Shown: positions 8,490 through 17,246 of the stretch, one piece after another | How the letters are laid out: every line of letters starts with the position of its first letter | Position numbering within the stretch: position 1 is the stretch's first letter | Origin: Polaribacter pacificus | GTDB lineage: Bacteria > Bacteroidota > Bacteroidia > Flavobacteriales > Flavobacteriaceae | DNA: 64,000 bases | Assembly (NCBI RefSeq): GCF_038024035.1 | Contig: NZ_CP150664.1 | Coordinates: 2,480,001 to 2,544,000, forward strand | Reading direction: 5' to 3' | Notes under the pieces: model-generated | The model's database searches: none | The model's input: the letters and a program-made list of their open reading frames with translations, nothing else | What the model was told of the DNA's origin: nothing | Made by a program: the position numbers and the translations under genes

Positions 8490-9707
8490 ATGAAACAATT
8501 GACTTATCAGGAAGCCTTGGATTGGATGTTTGCTCAATTGCCGATGTTTCAACGTCAAGGAGCTGTTGCTTTTAAAAAAGACTTGAGCATTACTCTTGCA
8601 CTTTCAATAGAATTAGGATTTCCTGAACGTCAGTTTAAATCTATTCACGTTGGTGGCACAAATGGTAAGGGCTCTGCCAGTCATATGATTGCTTCAGTTT
8701 TACAAGAAGCAGGATATAAGGTAGGTTTGTATACTTCGCCACATTTAAAAAGTTTTACGGAGCGCATCAAAATTAATGGAACCGAGATTTCTGAAGAAAA
8801 AGTGCTTAATTTTATTCAAAAAAACAAAACTTTTTTAGAACAGCAAGGTCTTTCTTTTTTTGAGATGACTGTTGGCATGGCTTTCCATTTTTTTGCACAA
8901 GAAGCAGTTGATGTTGCCGTGATAGAAGTTGGCTTGGGCGGGCGATTGGATTCTACAAACATTATAAGACCAGAGGTTTCAGTAATTACCAATATTGGTT
9001 TGGATCACACACAATTTTTAGGTGAAAGCTTAGTAGAGATTGCTGGTGAAAAAGCAGGAATCATAAAGAAAGATGTTCCTGTAGTGATTGGAGAGCGTCA
9101 AACTGAGGTTGAGGCTGTTTTTTTAGAAAAAGCACAATCAATGCAATCACCTATTCATTTTGCTTCTGATAATCCGACTGAATACGCAACCGATTTGCTG
9201 GGTGAATACCAAAAAAAGAACAGTAAAACAGCTGTTGCTGCGATAAAACAATTATCTGGTTTTCTAGTCACAGATAATCATATTGCTAAAGGATTGCTAA
9301 AGGTTGTAGAAAATACAAAACTCTTAGGAAGATGGCAGGTATTACAGGGAAGTCCAAAAGTTGTTTGTGATACAGCACATAATAAAGATGGTTTGCAACT
9401 AACCCTGCAACAACTGGCTAAAGAACCTTATGCCGTTTTGCATATTGTTTTAGGCGTTGTTTCTGATAAAAAACTAAATGAAGTGCTTCCGTTATTTCCT
9501 AAAAACGCACGTTATTATTTTTGTAAACCTAATATTCCTAGAGGAATGTCTGCTAATGAGCTTCAAAAAGAAGCTCAAAACTACCATTTAGAAGGCGCTG
9601 TTTTTGAGAGTGTTAAGACTGCGTATTCAGAAGCCTTATCAATGGCTAAACCTGATGATTTTATCTATGTTGGAGGTAGTACATTTGTTGTTGCTGAAGT
9701 TTTATAA
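8490..9707 (+). CDS. folC: Folylpolyglutamate synthase / dihydrofolate synthase
   Basis: A 405-residue Mur-ligase-family enzyme that adds glutamate to dihydropteroate and to folates using ATP. The P-loop is GGTNGKGSASH (residues 55-65), followed by YTSPHLKSFTERI, the family folate/omega-loop signature. EVGLGGRLDSTN marks the metal-binding segment and TNIGLDHTQFLG the central domain. The C-terminal ligase domain contains DTAHNKDGL. Length is normal. It is a single gene downstream of the tonB cluster (57-base gap) and upstream of tRNA-Val. Confidence 0.94.
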   Translation: MKQLTYQEALDWMFAQLPMFQRQGAVAFKKDLSITLALSIELGFPERQFKSIHVGGTNGKGSASHMIASVLQEAGYKVGLYTSPHLKSFTERIKINGTEISEEKVLNFIQKNKTFLEQQGLSFFEMTVGMAFHFFAQEAVDVAVIEVGLGGRLDSTNIIRPEVSVITNIGLDHTQFLGESLVEIAGEKAGIIKKDVPVVIGERQTEVEAVFLEKAQSMQSPIHFASDNPTEYATDLLGEYQKKNSKTAVAAIKQLSGFLVTDNHIAKGLLKVVENTKLLGRWQVLQGSPKVVCDTAHNKDGLQLTLQQLAKEPYAVLHIVLGVVSDKKLNEVLPLFPKNARYYFCKPNIPRGMSANELQKEAQNYHLEGAVFESVKTAYSEALSMAKPDDFIYVGGSTFVVAEVL

Positions 9708-9725
9708 ATAAAAAATAAAAAATTA

Positions 9726-9755
9726 TTGTTAGAAGCAAAAAGTATATTATATTTG
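9726..9755 (+). promoter_or_regulatory. Promoter of tRNA-Val
   Basis: TTG at 9726-9728 and TATATTTG at 9748-9755, spaced 19 bases, eleven bases before the tRNA. The same TATATTTG box with the same spacing precedes tRNA-Thr elsewhere in the window. Confidence 0.75.
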
Positions 9756-9766
9756 CAACCGCTTAA

Positions 9767-9841
9767 GGGCAATTAGCTCAGTTGGTTCAGAGCACCTCGT
9801 TTACACCGAGGGGGTCGGGGGTTCGAATCCCTCATTGCCCA
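9767..9841 (+). tRNA. tRNA-Val (anticodon TAC)
   Basis: Cloverleaf read directly. The acceptor stem is GGGCAAT/ATTGCCC with discriminator A at 9841. The D-arm has AGCTCAGTTGGT. The anticodon stem is CCTCG/CGAGG with loop TTTACAC giving anticodon TAC. The T-arm is GGGGGTTCGAATCCCTC-like. CCA is not encoded. Confidence 0.97.
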
Positions 9842-9851
9842 CATCACTCAC

Positions 9852-9885
9852 AATCCTGATGAATTTCGATTCATCAGGATTTTTG
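9852..9885 (+). terminator. Terminator of tRNA-Val
   Basis: A 13-bp perfect stem, AATCCTGATGAAT (9852-9864) and ATTCATCAGGATT (9869-9881), with a TTCG tetraloop and a following T-run. The 3' arm is shared with the next large inverted repeat (9877-9935), so the two hairpins compete. Confidence 0.85.
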
Positions 9886-9935
9886 CTTTAAAAAAAAGCG
9901 GAATGTATTCCAGTTTTTTTTTAAAGCAAAAATCC
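9877..9935. repeat. Long inverted repeat with nested stem
   Basis: Arms of 21 bases (9877-9897 and 9915-9935; GGATTTTTGCTTTAAAAAAAA and its complement) enclose a smaller GGAAT-GT-ATTCC stem at 9900-9911. The first five bases overlap the tRNA-Val terminator stem. A further AATCC...GGATT hairpin with a GCAC/GTGC stem follows at 9931-9960. No coding potential is evident. Confidence 0.75.
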
Positions 9936-10595
9936 AATGCACCTTAGTGCATGAAGGATTGTATTTGCATCAGCGGACTTCAAGGGATGCCCGCCTGCGG
10001 CCGGCAGGCACTACTGACGAAGGAGGGAGTGAATTCCTTTTTTTGATTGTATCTGTTTGTAGGGGCATGCTGGCATTTTGGGACAAAAAAATCCAAGCAG
10101 AGCGACCAGCTCTGCAGGATTGTACCTGCCTACGGCAGGCAAGTTTGCATCAGGATTGTAATTGCAGCCGTGGTCTCCAAGGGATGCACGACTGACGAAG
10201 GAAGGAGTGAATCCCTACTCCCGAGCAACAGCGAAGCGCCTTGCTCGTTTTCCTCGAATCCGTCCTCGAAGGACAGCGAAGCGCCTCCTTCGAACACGCG
10301 AATCCTGCTCCCCGATCAACAGCAAAGCGCCTTGCTCGCCCAAGCGCATCCTGCCGCCCGCATCCGTTCCCCCCCCGAGGAAGAGCAAAGCGATTTCCGA
10401 GCCTCCCCGAATCCTTCCTTGAAGGACAGCAAAGCGTCTCCTTCAAGCACCCCGCATCCTGCACCCAGAATCTTTCCACCCGAATCCGTCACTCAAAGCA
10501 AAGCGTCACCATCAAGTACCCCGTATCGTTCCTTACAAACCTCCTTCATAGCAACACGTTAGGAAGAGCAAAGCGATTTCCGTTTTATAACTATT
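9936..10595. repeat. GC-rich non-coding repeat island (AGCRAAGCG array)
   Basis: This stretch is far richer in G+C than its surroundings. It carries two related copies of a segment with AAGGGATGC and CTGACGAAGGAGGGAGTGAAT-like sequence (about 9971-10033 and 10178-10217). GC-rich hairpins occur at about 10000 (GCCTGC/GGCAGGC) and 10125-10140 (CTGCC/GGCAG). Seven copies of AGC(G/A)AAGCG follow at 10230, 10275, 10321, 10384, 10428, 10497 and 10567, with AATCC or CATCC words between them. Several frames stay open here only because of the GC-rich repeats, and their translations resemble no protein. The core is shared, in reverse complement, with the array at 63554-63860. Confidence 0.75.
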
Positions 10596-10935
10596 AATGA
10601 ATTTTCAAAAACCTGAGTCAGAGCAACACTCTAAGAAAAATGTAAAGTTTTTTTATATACTACCATGCCTGAAAGTTGTTGTAAGTAGTTAACTATTTAT
10701 CTGTGAGTTAGTTAAGGGGTAGGTCGTTTCTAATTCTCAGATGCATAAATATTGTTATAGAAGAAAAAGTTATTAAGCTTTGTGCATAAGGATAAAATGA
10801 GTTAAAATGGTTTTAAATATTAAAACATAAGATCTGCTATTCTTGATTAAATATTTTTACTAGCTAAATAATTTTTTCTTCTATAAGAATATCTGTATGT
10901 GAAGAAGTAGTCCTCTTTTATTTTTTTTAAGATAG
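10596..10935. other. AT-rich leader region before the polysaccharide locus, no gene seen
   Basis: AT-rich sequence between the GC-rich island and the promoter of the polysaccharide locus. It contains an ACTACCAT word at 10659-10666 that recurs upstream of the wza-like gene. A 31-codon open frame at 10597-10692 has no recognisable features. I see no RNA gene or convincing coding sequence. Confidence 0.5.
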
Positions 10936-10967
10936 TTGTAGTTTAGTAAATCTTTTTCGTATTTTCG
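10936..10967 (+). promoter_or_regulatory. Putative promoter of the polysaccharide locus
   Basis: TTG at 10936-10938 and TATTTTCG at 10960-10967 (one mismatch to TAnnTTTG), spaced 21 bases, 33 bases before the first gene of the locus. Confidence 0.5.
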
Positions 10968-11000
10968 TGAGCTGAAAAAGAAATATTTTTAATATTCTAC

Positions 11001-11987
11001 ATGGATACTCCAAAATTAATAAACAAAACGATTTTAGTTACTGGTGGTGGTGGTTTTATTGGCTCTAATCTATGTGAAGCATTATTGAATCTTAATAATA
11101 ATGTTGTTTGTTTAGACAATCTCTCTACAGGAAAAAGTGAAAATTTAATTGATTTTCAAGATCATCCAAAATTTTTATTTATAGAAGGTGATATTAGAGA
11201 TATTGAAACCTGTAAAAAGGCTGTACAAGGAGTTGATTATGTATTGCATCAAGCGGCTCTCGGTTCTGTGCCTAGGTCAATCAAAGACCCTATCACATCA
11301 AATGACGTTAATGTAGGTGGCTTTTTAAATATGTTAGTTGCTTCTAGGGATGCCGGAGTGAAGCGTTTTGTATATGCGGCAAGTTCTTCAACTTATGGTG
11401 ATTCAACTTCAATGCCTAAGGTAGAAGATGTTATAGGTAAGCCCTTGTCTCCATACGCTATAACTAAATATGTTAATGAGTTGTATGCAGATGTCTTTTC
11501 TAAAACCTATGGATTAGAGACAATAGGTTTGCGATATTTTAATGTTTTTGGAAGGAGACAAGATCCAAATGGTGCTTATGCTGCTGTAATTCCAAAATTT
11601 GTAAGTCAGTTAATGAAAGGTGAATCCCCAGTGATTAATGGAGATGGCACCTATTCCAGAGATTTCACATATATAGATAACGTTATACAAGCTAATATCT
11701 TATGTTTAACTACTGAAATTAATGAAGCGCTTAATACGGTGTATAATATCGCTTATGGAGATCGTATTTCACTTAATGATTTAGTAAGGTATTTGAAAAA
11801 GTATTTAACAGAGTTTGATAAAAGTATAAACGATGTAGAAATAATATTTGGACCCAATAGGGTTGGAGATATTTCTCATTCACAGGCAAGTATAGAAAAA
11901 GCAATTAAAAATTTAAATTATAACCCTCAATACTCACTTCAGCAAGGTTTAAAAGAAGCTGTAAAGTGGTATTGGGGTAAATCGTAA
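11001..11987 (+). CDS. UDP-N-acetylglucosamine 4-epimerase, WbpP/TviC type
   Basis: A 328-residue extended short-chain dehydrogenase that interconverts UDP-GlcNAc and UDP-GalNAc. The NAD loop is TGGGGFIG (residues 14-21) and the catalytic Tyr/Lys pair is Y152 and K156 in SPYAITKY. AALGSVPRSIKDP (about 85-97) is characteristic of the WbpP/TviC group, which prefers N-acetylated sugars over UDP-glucose. It is the first gene of the polysaccharide locus and is followed after 11 bases by a WbpO/TviB-type dehydrogenase. The pair would give UDP-GalNAcA, as in Vi antigen and some O-antigens. Substrate preference is inferred from family resemblance. Confidence 0.88.
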   Translation: MDTPKLINKTILVTGGGGFIGSNLCEALLNLNNNVVCLDNLSTGKSENLIDFQDHPKFLFIEGDIRDIETCKKAVQGVDYVLHQAALGSVPRSIKDPITSNDVNVGGFLNMLVASRDAGVKRFVYAASSSTYGDSTSMPKVEDVIGKPLSPYAITKYVNELYADVFSKTYGLETIGLRYFNVFGRRQDPNGAYAAVIPKFVSQLMKGESPVINGDGTYSRDFTYIDNVIQANILCLTTEINEALNTVYNIAYGDRISLNDLVRYLKKYLTEFDKSINDVEIIFGPNRVGDISHSQASIEKAIKNLNYNPQYSLQQGLKEAVKWYWGKS

Positions 11988-11998
11988 AGAAATAAAAA

Positions 11999-13282
11999 AT
12001 GAACCAACCAAAGATTTCGATTATAGGTTTAGGCTATGTTGGGTTGCCTTTAGCAAGATTATTTGCTACAAAATATGCTGTAGTAGGTTTTGATATAAAT
12101 AAAGATAGAGTAGAAGGGTTAATGACCGGAACAGATAGTACTCTAGAAGTTTCTGATGAAACTTTACAAGCTGTTTTAGTTGATAATGTTTCAGATAGTG
12201 ATGGTTTGTATTGTTCTGCCAATATTAATGATATTGCTGATTGCAATTATTATATAGTAACGGTTCCAACACCAGTTGATAAAAATAATCGCCCTGTTTT
12301 AACGCCGTTAATAAAAGCTAGTGAAACAGTAGGAAGAGTACTTTCTAAAGGTGATATTGTGATTTATGAATCAACAGTGTATCCAGGTGCAACTGAAGAA
12401 GAATGTATTCCTGTTTTGGAAAAAATATCTGGTTTAAAATTCAATAAAGATTTTTTTGCAGGCTATTCACCAGAACGAATTAATCCAGGAGACAAAGAAC
12501 ACACTGTAGAAAAGATTTTAAAAGTAACTTCTGGGTCAACCCCAGAAATTGGTTTAAAGGTAGATGCTTTGTACAATTCTGTTATAACGGCAGGAACTCA
12601 TTTAGCACCGACAATCAAAGTTGCTGAAGCTGCAAAAGTGATTGAGAATTCTCAACGAGATATCAATATTGCTTTTGTAAATGAACTTGCCAAAATATTT
12701 AATTTAATGGACATCAACACACATGATGTATTGGAGGCTGCAGGGACTAAATGGAATTTTTTACCTTTTAAACCGGGTTTGGTTGGGGGACATTGTATAG
12801 GTGTTGATCCTTATTACCTTGCTCAAAAGGCTCAAGAATACGGATATAACCCTGAGATTATTTTAGCTGGTCGAAGAGTGAATGACAGTATGGGTAGTTA
12901 TGTTGCTGCTGAGGTTATAAAAACAATGATTCATAAAGATGTTAAAATTAAAGATGCTGAAATTTTAATTTTAGGGATCACTTTTAAAGAAAATTGCCCA
13001 GATGTACGTAATACAAAAGTTGTTGACGTAGTATCTGCATTAAAAGAATATAATACAAATATTACTATCTATGATCCTTGGGCGGATATAAAAGAAGTTA
13101 AGCATGAGTATAATCTAGATTCTGTTAGGGAAGTTCCGAGTAAAAAATTTGATGCCATCATTTTAACAGTTTCTCATCATGAATTTCTAAATTTAGATTT
13201 AGAAGTTCTCAAGAAAGAAACGTCTGTGGTCTACGATGTAAAGAATATTTTACCAGTAAATGTCAAAAACAAAACGTTATAA
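11999..13282 (+). CDS. UDP-HexNAc 6-dehydrogenase, WbpO/TviB type
   Basis: A 427-residue NAD-dependent nucleotide-sugar dehydrogenase. The N-terminal Rossmann motif is GLGYVGLPLA (residues 10-19) and the catalytic cysteine is C266 in GLVGGHCIGVD. The C-terminal UDP-binding domain contains ILGITFKENCPDVRNTK. The GGHCIGVDPYYL form is typical of enzymes oxidising UDP-GalNAc or UDP-GlcNAc to the uronic acid, in contrast to GGTCFPKD in the second dehydrogenase of the locus. Paired with the epimerase just upstream it probably supplies UDP-GalNAcA or UDP-GlcNAcA. It may also feed the WbpB/E/D pathway downstream. Confidence 0.88.
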   Translation: MNQPKISIIGLGYVGLPLARLFATKYAVVGFDINKDRVEGLMTGTDSTLEVSDETLQAVLVDNVSDSDGLYCSANINDIADCNYYIVTVPTPVDKNNRPVLTPLIKASETVGRVLSKGDIVIYESTVYPGATEEECIPVLEKISGLKFNKDFFAGYSPERINPGDKEHTVEKILKVTSGSTPEIGLKVDALYNSVITAGTHLAPTIKVAEAAKVIENSQRDINIAFVNELAKIFNLMDINTHDVLEAAGTKWNFLPFKPGLVGGHCIGVDPYYLAQKAQEYGYNPEIILAGRRVNDSMGSYVAAEVIKTMIHKDVKIKDAEILILGITFKENCPDVRNTKVVDVVSALKEYNTNITIYDPWADIKEVKHEYNLDSVREVPSKKFDAIILTVSHHEFLNLDLEVLKKETSVVYDVKNILPVNVKNKTL

Positions 13283-13524
13283 TTTAAAATTGCTTGATCT
13301 TGACGAGTATTTTGTTTAAAGTATTTAACGAAAAATCAATTTAGATATAATGTTTTAATGACAATTGTGAGGATTTTTTTTTGTTATAATAACAATCCGT
13401 TTTTTCTAAGCAGGTTATATGTTAACTTTTTTTAATTTTGTGTTAATAATTTTTCCATCAAATTTGACAAAGAGAACTAGTTGTCACAGCATTATAATTG
13501 TATTTAAATCAGCTATATATGGAA
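13283..13524. other. Intergenic stretch with weak hairpin, no gene
   Basis: AT-rich spacer between the dehydrogenase and the wza-like gene. It holds an imperfect GGATT...GTTAT/ATAAC...AATCC hairpin at 13371-13398 followed by GTTTTTT, which could be a weak terminator ending the first two-gene unit. Nothing coding is visible. Confidence 0.45.
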
Positions 13525-13554
13525 TTGTTTTTTTAATTAATATTAGTACATTTG
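13525..13554 (+). promoter_or_regulatory. Promoter of the export operon
   Basis: TTG at 13525-13527 and TACATTTG at 13547-13554, spaced 19 bases. It implies a leader of about 115 bases, in which CTACCATATT occurs twice (13574-13583 and 13660-13669). Confidence 0.7.
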
Positions 13555-13674
13555 AAACTTAAAAAAAACATTGCTACCATATTTTTGTTATTTTGAAATC
13601 AAATTATAACAATATAAATCAAAATAATTTTAAGAGCTTAATTTATAAACACCATTTTACTACCATATTAACAG

Positions 13675-16110
13675 ATGAAAAATAAAATTACACGTATAGT
13701 ATTAATTCTTTTTATTACTTTGACTACAGGTATCTTTGCTCAAGATATGAGTCAATTAAAAAAGGCAAACATAAGTGATTTAACAGATGAACAAATTGCT
13801 ACTTATTGGCAATCAATACAGAGCAAGGGTTATTCTATGGCCCAATTAGAAACTTTGGCCAAAGTACAAGGAGTTTCAACCTCACAGATGTCTGAATTTA
13901 AAAGACGTGTGCAAGATTTACCAACTGACATAACTAAAAAAAACATAAAAGGTAAAGAAGGAACTAACAATCTTGAAGTCAGTGATAAAATTGATATTTT
14001 TGGGTTGAATGGTAAAGAAAATAAATCTGATTTTACAGAAAATGAGGATTTGTTGTTTGGCTATGATTTTTTTAATAATCCGAATATTAGTTTCACGCCT
14101 AATATTAATGTTGCTGTGCCTCAAAATTATCAATTAGGACCTGGAGATAGTTTAGTGATAGATTTGTGGGGAGCTACAGAAGTAACATATGAGTCAACAA
14201 TTAATTCCCAAGGAGCGGTTAAATTTGAGGGTATTGGACTTGTCTATGTTAGTGGATTAACTCTCGGTAAGGCAAGTGAAAAAATAATTTCAAAACTCAA
14301 GAAGAAACACGGAGGGATTGGTGCTTCAAACAATAGTTACAATAAAATACATACTAATGTAACGCTGTCAAAAATAAGAACAGTACAAGTGAATATTATT
14401 GGAGAAGTAAAGGTTCCTGGGACTTACTCTTTGGTTTCTTTATCCACAGTTCTAAATGCATTATATGCTTCTGGAGGTCCTACTAAGAAAGGTACTTTTA
14501 GAGATGTGAAATTGGTTAGAAATGGAAAGACCATTGCAAATTTTGATATTTACAAGTATTTATTGACAGGATCACAAGAAGGTAATTTAAAATTACAGGA
14601 TCAAGATGTACTATTGATTGGGCCATATAAAAATTTAGTAACAGTAAAAGGAGCCGTCAAGAGACCCGGAATCTATGAATTAAAAGATCAAGAAAATCTT
14701 GAGAATTTAATGAATTTCTTTGGAGGATTTACTCCAGAAGCCTATACAGAGTTGTTAGTCATAGAAAGAGTTAATGGAAAACAGCGTGAAGTAAAAGAAG
14801 TAGAACTAGAGAATGCTAAAAATTTCTTTATACATGGAGGAGATCAATTGATTGTAGAGGAAATTGTTGATAAATATTCCAATAGAATAGTTTTAGAGGG
14901 CGCAGTTTTTAGACCTGGAAATTATGAACTAACTGATGGGATGACCTTGAAAAGCTTATTAGAAAAAGCAGAAGGAATTACTGAGGAAGCTTTTATGTCT
15001 AGGGGTTTGATAGTTCGATCTAAAGATGATACAAATAAAATTAATATTGCTTTTTCTGTAAGCGATATTTTAAGTGGTAAAAGTAACGAGGTTTTACAAG
15101 CAAAAGATAAAATTCGTATTTTTAACAAGGATGAATTGAGGGAGAAGCAAACAATTACAATACAAGGAGCGGTGAATAAACCACAAACTTTTGAATTTGT
15201 AAATAATTTACAAATTGAAGATTTAATTGCTATGTCTGGTGGATTAACTGAAGGTGCTGATGCAAATGTTGTCAGCATCTCGAGACGATTAAAAGATGGT
15301 AGTTTTAAAACCTTGAGTGAAAATTTTACAATCTCATCTGAGAAGAATTTAGAATTAAATAATGGAAATCCTTTTCATTTAGAGCCCTTTGATATTATTA
15401 ATGTCCGTTATTTAAAAGGATATGTAGCTCAAAAAACGGTTGTTGTAAAGGGAGAGGTTAAATATCAAGGAAATTATGTGCTATCTGATAAAAATGAACG
15501 TATTTCTGATCTTGTATACAGAGCTGGTGGAGTTACGATTTATGCCTATTTAAAAGGAGCGACATTGATTCGAAAAAAAAATAATGAATCTGACAAAAAA
15601 CAGCTAGAGTTATTACAAGAAATTAATGCGAAAGACTCCATTACAAAGAGCGATAAATTGATTGAGAAAAAAGATGGTTTTAAAATAGGTATAGACCTTG
15701 ATAAGATTATAAATAAAGGAGGAGCAGGTTCAGATATTGATTTGTTTTTAGAAGAGGGTGACGAATTGTTGATTCCTTCAGAAAAGCAAACTGTTGAGGT
15801 AAGAGGAGAAGTATTGTCTCCATCGCTTGTTCAATTTAAACCTGGGAAAAGTCTTAAAAATTACATTAGTAATTCTGGAGGATATTCTCAAAAAGCGAAG
15901 AGAAATAAAATATTTGTTTTGTATAGCAATGGAGATATCAAAACCGTAAAAAATTTTTTGTTTTTCAAAAGTTATCCTAAACTTGAGCCAGGTGCTGTCA
16001 TATTTGTACCAACTAAAGCAGAAAGTCAAAAAATGTCTACTCAAGAAATTTTAGGAATTACTACGAGCATTGGTACTTTAGGTATTTTGATTAAAACCTT
16101 ATCTAATTAA
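13675..16110 (+). CDS. Wza-type polysaccharide export protein with SLBB domains
   Basis: An 811-residue exported protein of the outer-membrane polysaccharide export family, longer than E. coli Wza (about 380). A signal peptide of about 21 residues (hydrophobic core then GIFAQ) has no lipobox. The Poly_export domain (about 150-240) starts at NYQLGPGDSLVIDLWG. At least six repeated SLBB-type units follow, each with a (V/I)xGEVKxPGxYxL-like signature (for example IIGEVKVPGTYSL, VKGAVKRPGIYEL, LEGAVFRPGNYEL, IQGAVNKPQTFEF, VKGEVKYQGNYVL). The last ends near 770, with a weak C-terminal hydrophobic stretch. It should form the exit channel for the polysaccharide. The many SLBB units are usual in Bacteroidota. 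Confidence 0.9.
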   Translation: MKNKITRIVLILFITLTTGIFAQDMSQLKKANISDLTDEQIATYWQSIQSKGYSMAQLETLAKVQGVSTSQMSEFKRRVQDLPTDITKKNIKGKEGTNNLEVSDKIDIFGLNGKENKSDFTENEDLLFGYDFFNNPNISFTPNINVAVPQNYQLGPGDSLVIDLWGATEVTYESTINSQGAVKFEGIGLVYVSGLTLGKASEKIISKLKKKHGGIGASNNSYNKIHTNVTLSKIRTVQVNIIGEVKVPGTYSLVSLSTVLNALYASGGPTKKGTFRDVKLVRNGKTIANFDIYKYLLTGSQEGNLKLQDQDVLLIGPYKNLVTVKGAVKRPGIYELKDQENLENLMNFFGGFTPEAYTELLVIERVNGKQREVKEVELENAKNFFIHGGDQLIVEEIVDKYSNRIVLEGAVFRPGNYELTDGMTLKSLLEKAEGITEEAFMSRGLIVRSKDDTNKINIAFSVSDILSGKSNEVLQAKDKIRIFNKDELREKQTITIQGAVNKPQTFEFVNNLQIEDLIAMSGGLTEGADANVVSISRRLKDGSFKTLSENFTISSEKNLELNNGNPFHLEPFDIINVRYLKGYVAQKTVVVKGEVKYQGNYVLSDKNERISDLVYRAGGVTIYAYLKGATLIRKKNNESDKKQLELLQEINAKDSITKSDKLIEKKDGFKIGIDLDKIINKGGAGSDIDLFLEEGDELLIPSEKQTVEVRGEVLSPSLVQFKPGKSLKNYISNSGGYSQKAKRNKIFVLYSNGDIKTVKNFLFFKSYPKLEPGAVIFVPTKAESQKMSTQEILGITTSIGTLGILIKTLSN

Positions 16111-16150
16111 TAAATTTCTATTTTAAATTTTTAGTAAAAGATAAATAAAA

Positions 16151-17239
16151 ATGAAAGAATCATCAAATGATAGTAACTTAATAGACCCATTAGATTTTCT
16201 TAGAATTTTATGGAAAAATAAAAAAATTGTAATACGTATTGTTATTCTTTTTGCATTATTGGGACTTTTTGCAGCCATTTTTACCGAAAATCAATACTCA
16301 GCATATACAACAATGGTTCCCCAAACAAATGAAAAAGCAAGCGTTGGAGGTAATTTGGGTGGTTTGGCAGCAATGGCTGGCATTGACCTTGGGAATATGA
16401 GTGGTGAATCTGGTATAACCCCCAAACTTTATCCCCAAATATTAAATAGTATCCCTTTTCAAAAAGAGTTATTGCATACACCAATACAGTTTTCAGAAGG
16501 TTCTGATAAAATTAGTTATTTTGAATACTATACAGAAGTTTATAAACCAGGTTTATTAAAAACCTTAGAAAAGTATACACTCGGACTTCCTGGAGTTATT
16601 ATCACGGCAATTAGTAGTAAGGATAAAAAAGCAAATAATTTTACTTTAGACTCTACATTAATTAGAATTACAAATGTTGAGAAAATATTAATTGAAAATA
16701 TTAATAAACAGATTAATTTAAATGTATATGAGAAAGAGGGCTATATTAAAATATCGGCATTAATGCCGAGTGCAATTTCAGCAGCTGAAATAACAAGTGT
16801 ATGTCAAAATTTATTACAAAAATACATCATTAACTTCAAAATTAAAAAGTCAAAATCTCAGCTCGATTTTATTAATGATCGTTATTTAGAAAAGGAAAAA
16901 ACCTTTAAAGAAGCTCAAAAAACATTAGCAGATTACAGAGATAAAAATCAAAATGTTAACTCGGCTCGGGCACAAACTAATTTGGAGCAATTAAAATCAG
17001 ATTATGATTTAGCTTATGGGGTTTATGCTGAGTTGGCAAAGCAACTCGAAAAACAGCAACTTCAGGTTAAACAAGATACTCCGGTATTCACAGTTATCAA
17101 GCCTGTTTCAGTTCCTTTAGAAAAATCTGAACCTAAACGTTTTTCAGTTTTTATAGGTTGGATACTCCTAGGTTTTTTTATAAGTGTAGTATTTATTTTT
17201 AGCAGAATATTCATTATTAATCTGATAAATAAAATTTAA
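16151..17239 (+). CDS. Wzz-family chain-length determinant / polysaccharide co-polymerase
   Basis: A 362-residue inner-membrane protein with two membrane helices at about residues 28-48 and 330-352 and a large periplasmic domain between them. The domain includes a coiled-coil region (about 230-300, FINDRYLEKEKTFKEAQK onward). PVSVPLEKSEPKRF before the second helix is the Wzz proline-rich motif. It sets chain length and links Wzy to the export channel. There is no cytoplasmic tyrosine-kinase domain, and no separate Wzc-type kinase or phosphatase lies in the window. The gene follows the wza-like gene by 40 bases. Confidence 0.88.
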   Translation: MKESSNDSNLIDPLDFLRILWKNKKIVIRIVILFALLGLFAAIFTENQYSAYTTMVPQTNEKASVGGNLGGLAAMAGIDLGNMSGESGITPKLYPQILNSIPFQKELLHTPIQFSEGSDKISYFEYYTEVYKPGLLKTLEKYTLGLPGVIITAISSKDKKANNFTLDSTLIRITNVEKILIENINKQINLNVYEKEGYIKISALMPSAISAAEITSVCQNLLQKYIINFKIKKSKSQLDFINDRYLEKEKTFKEAQKTLADYRDKNQNVNSARAQTNLEQLKSDYDLAYGVYAELAKQLEKQQLQVKQDTPVFTVIKPVSVPLEKSEPKRFSVFIGWILLGFFISVVFIFSRIFIINLINKI

Positions 17240-17246
17240 TATAAAA

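Noticed and set aside
9947..10597. Several overlapping open frames of 70-170 codons in the GC-rich island
   Set aside because: They overlap in multiple frames and both strands, consist of repeat translations rich in Ser, Pro and Arg, and match no protein family. Openness is a by-product of GC-rich repeats.
10597..10692. 31-codon open frame before the polysaccharide locus
   Set aside because: No recognisable motif, no good promoter directly upstream and no conserved context. It could be chance.
16151..17239. Wzc-type tyrosine autokinase
   Set aside because: The protein ends shortly after its second membrane helix and has no Walker motifs or tyrosine cluster, so it is a Wzz-type co-polymerase only.
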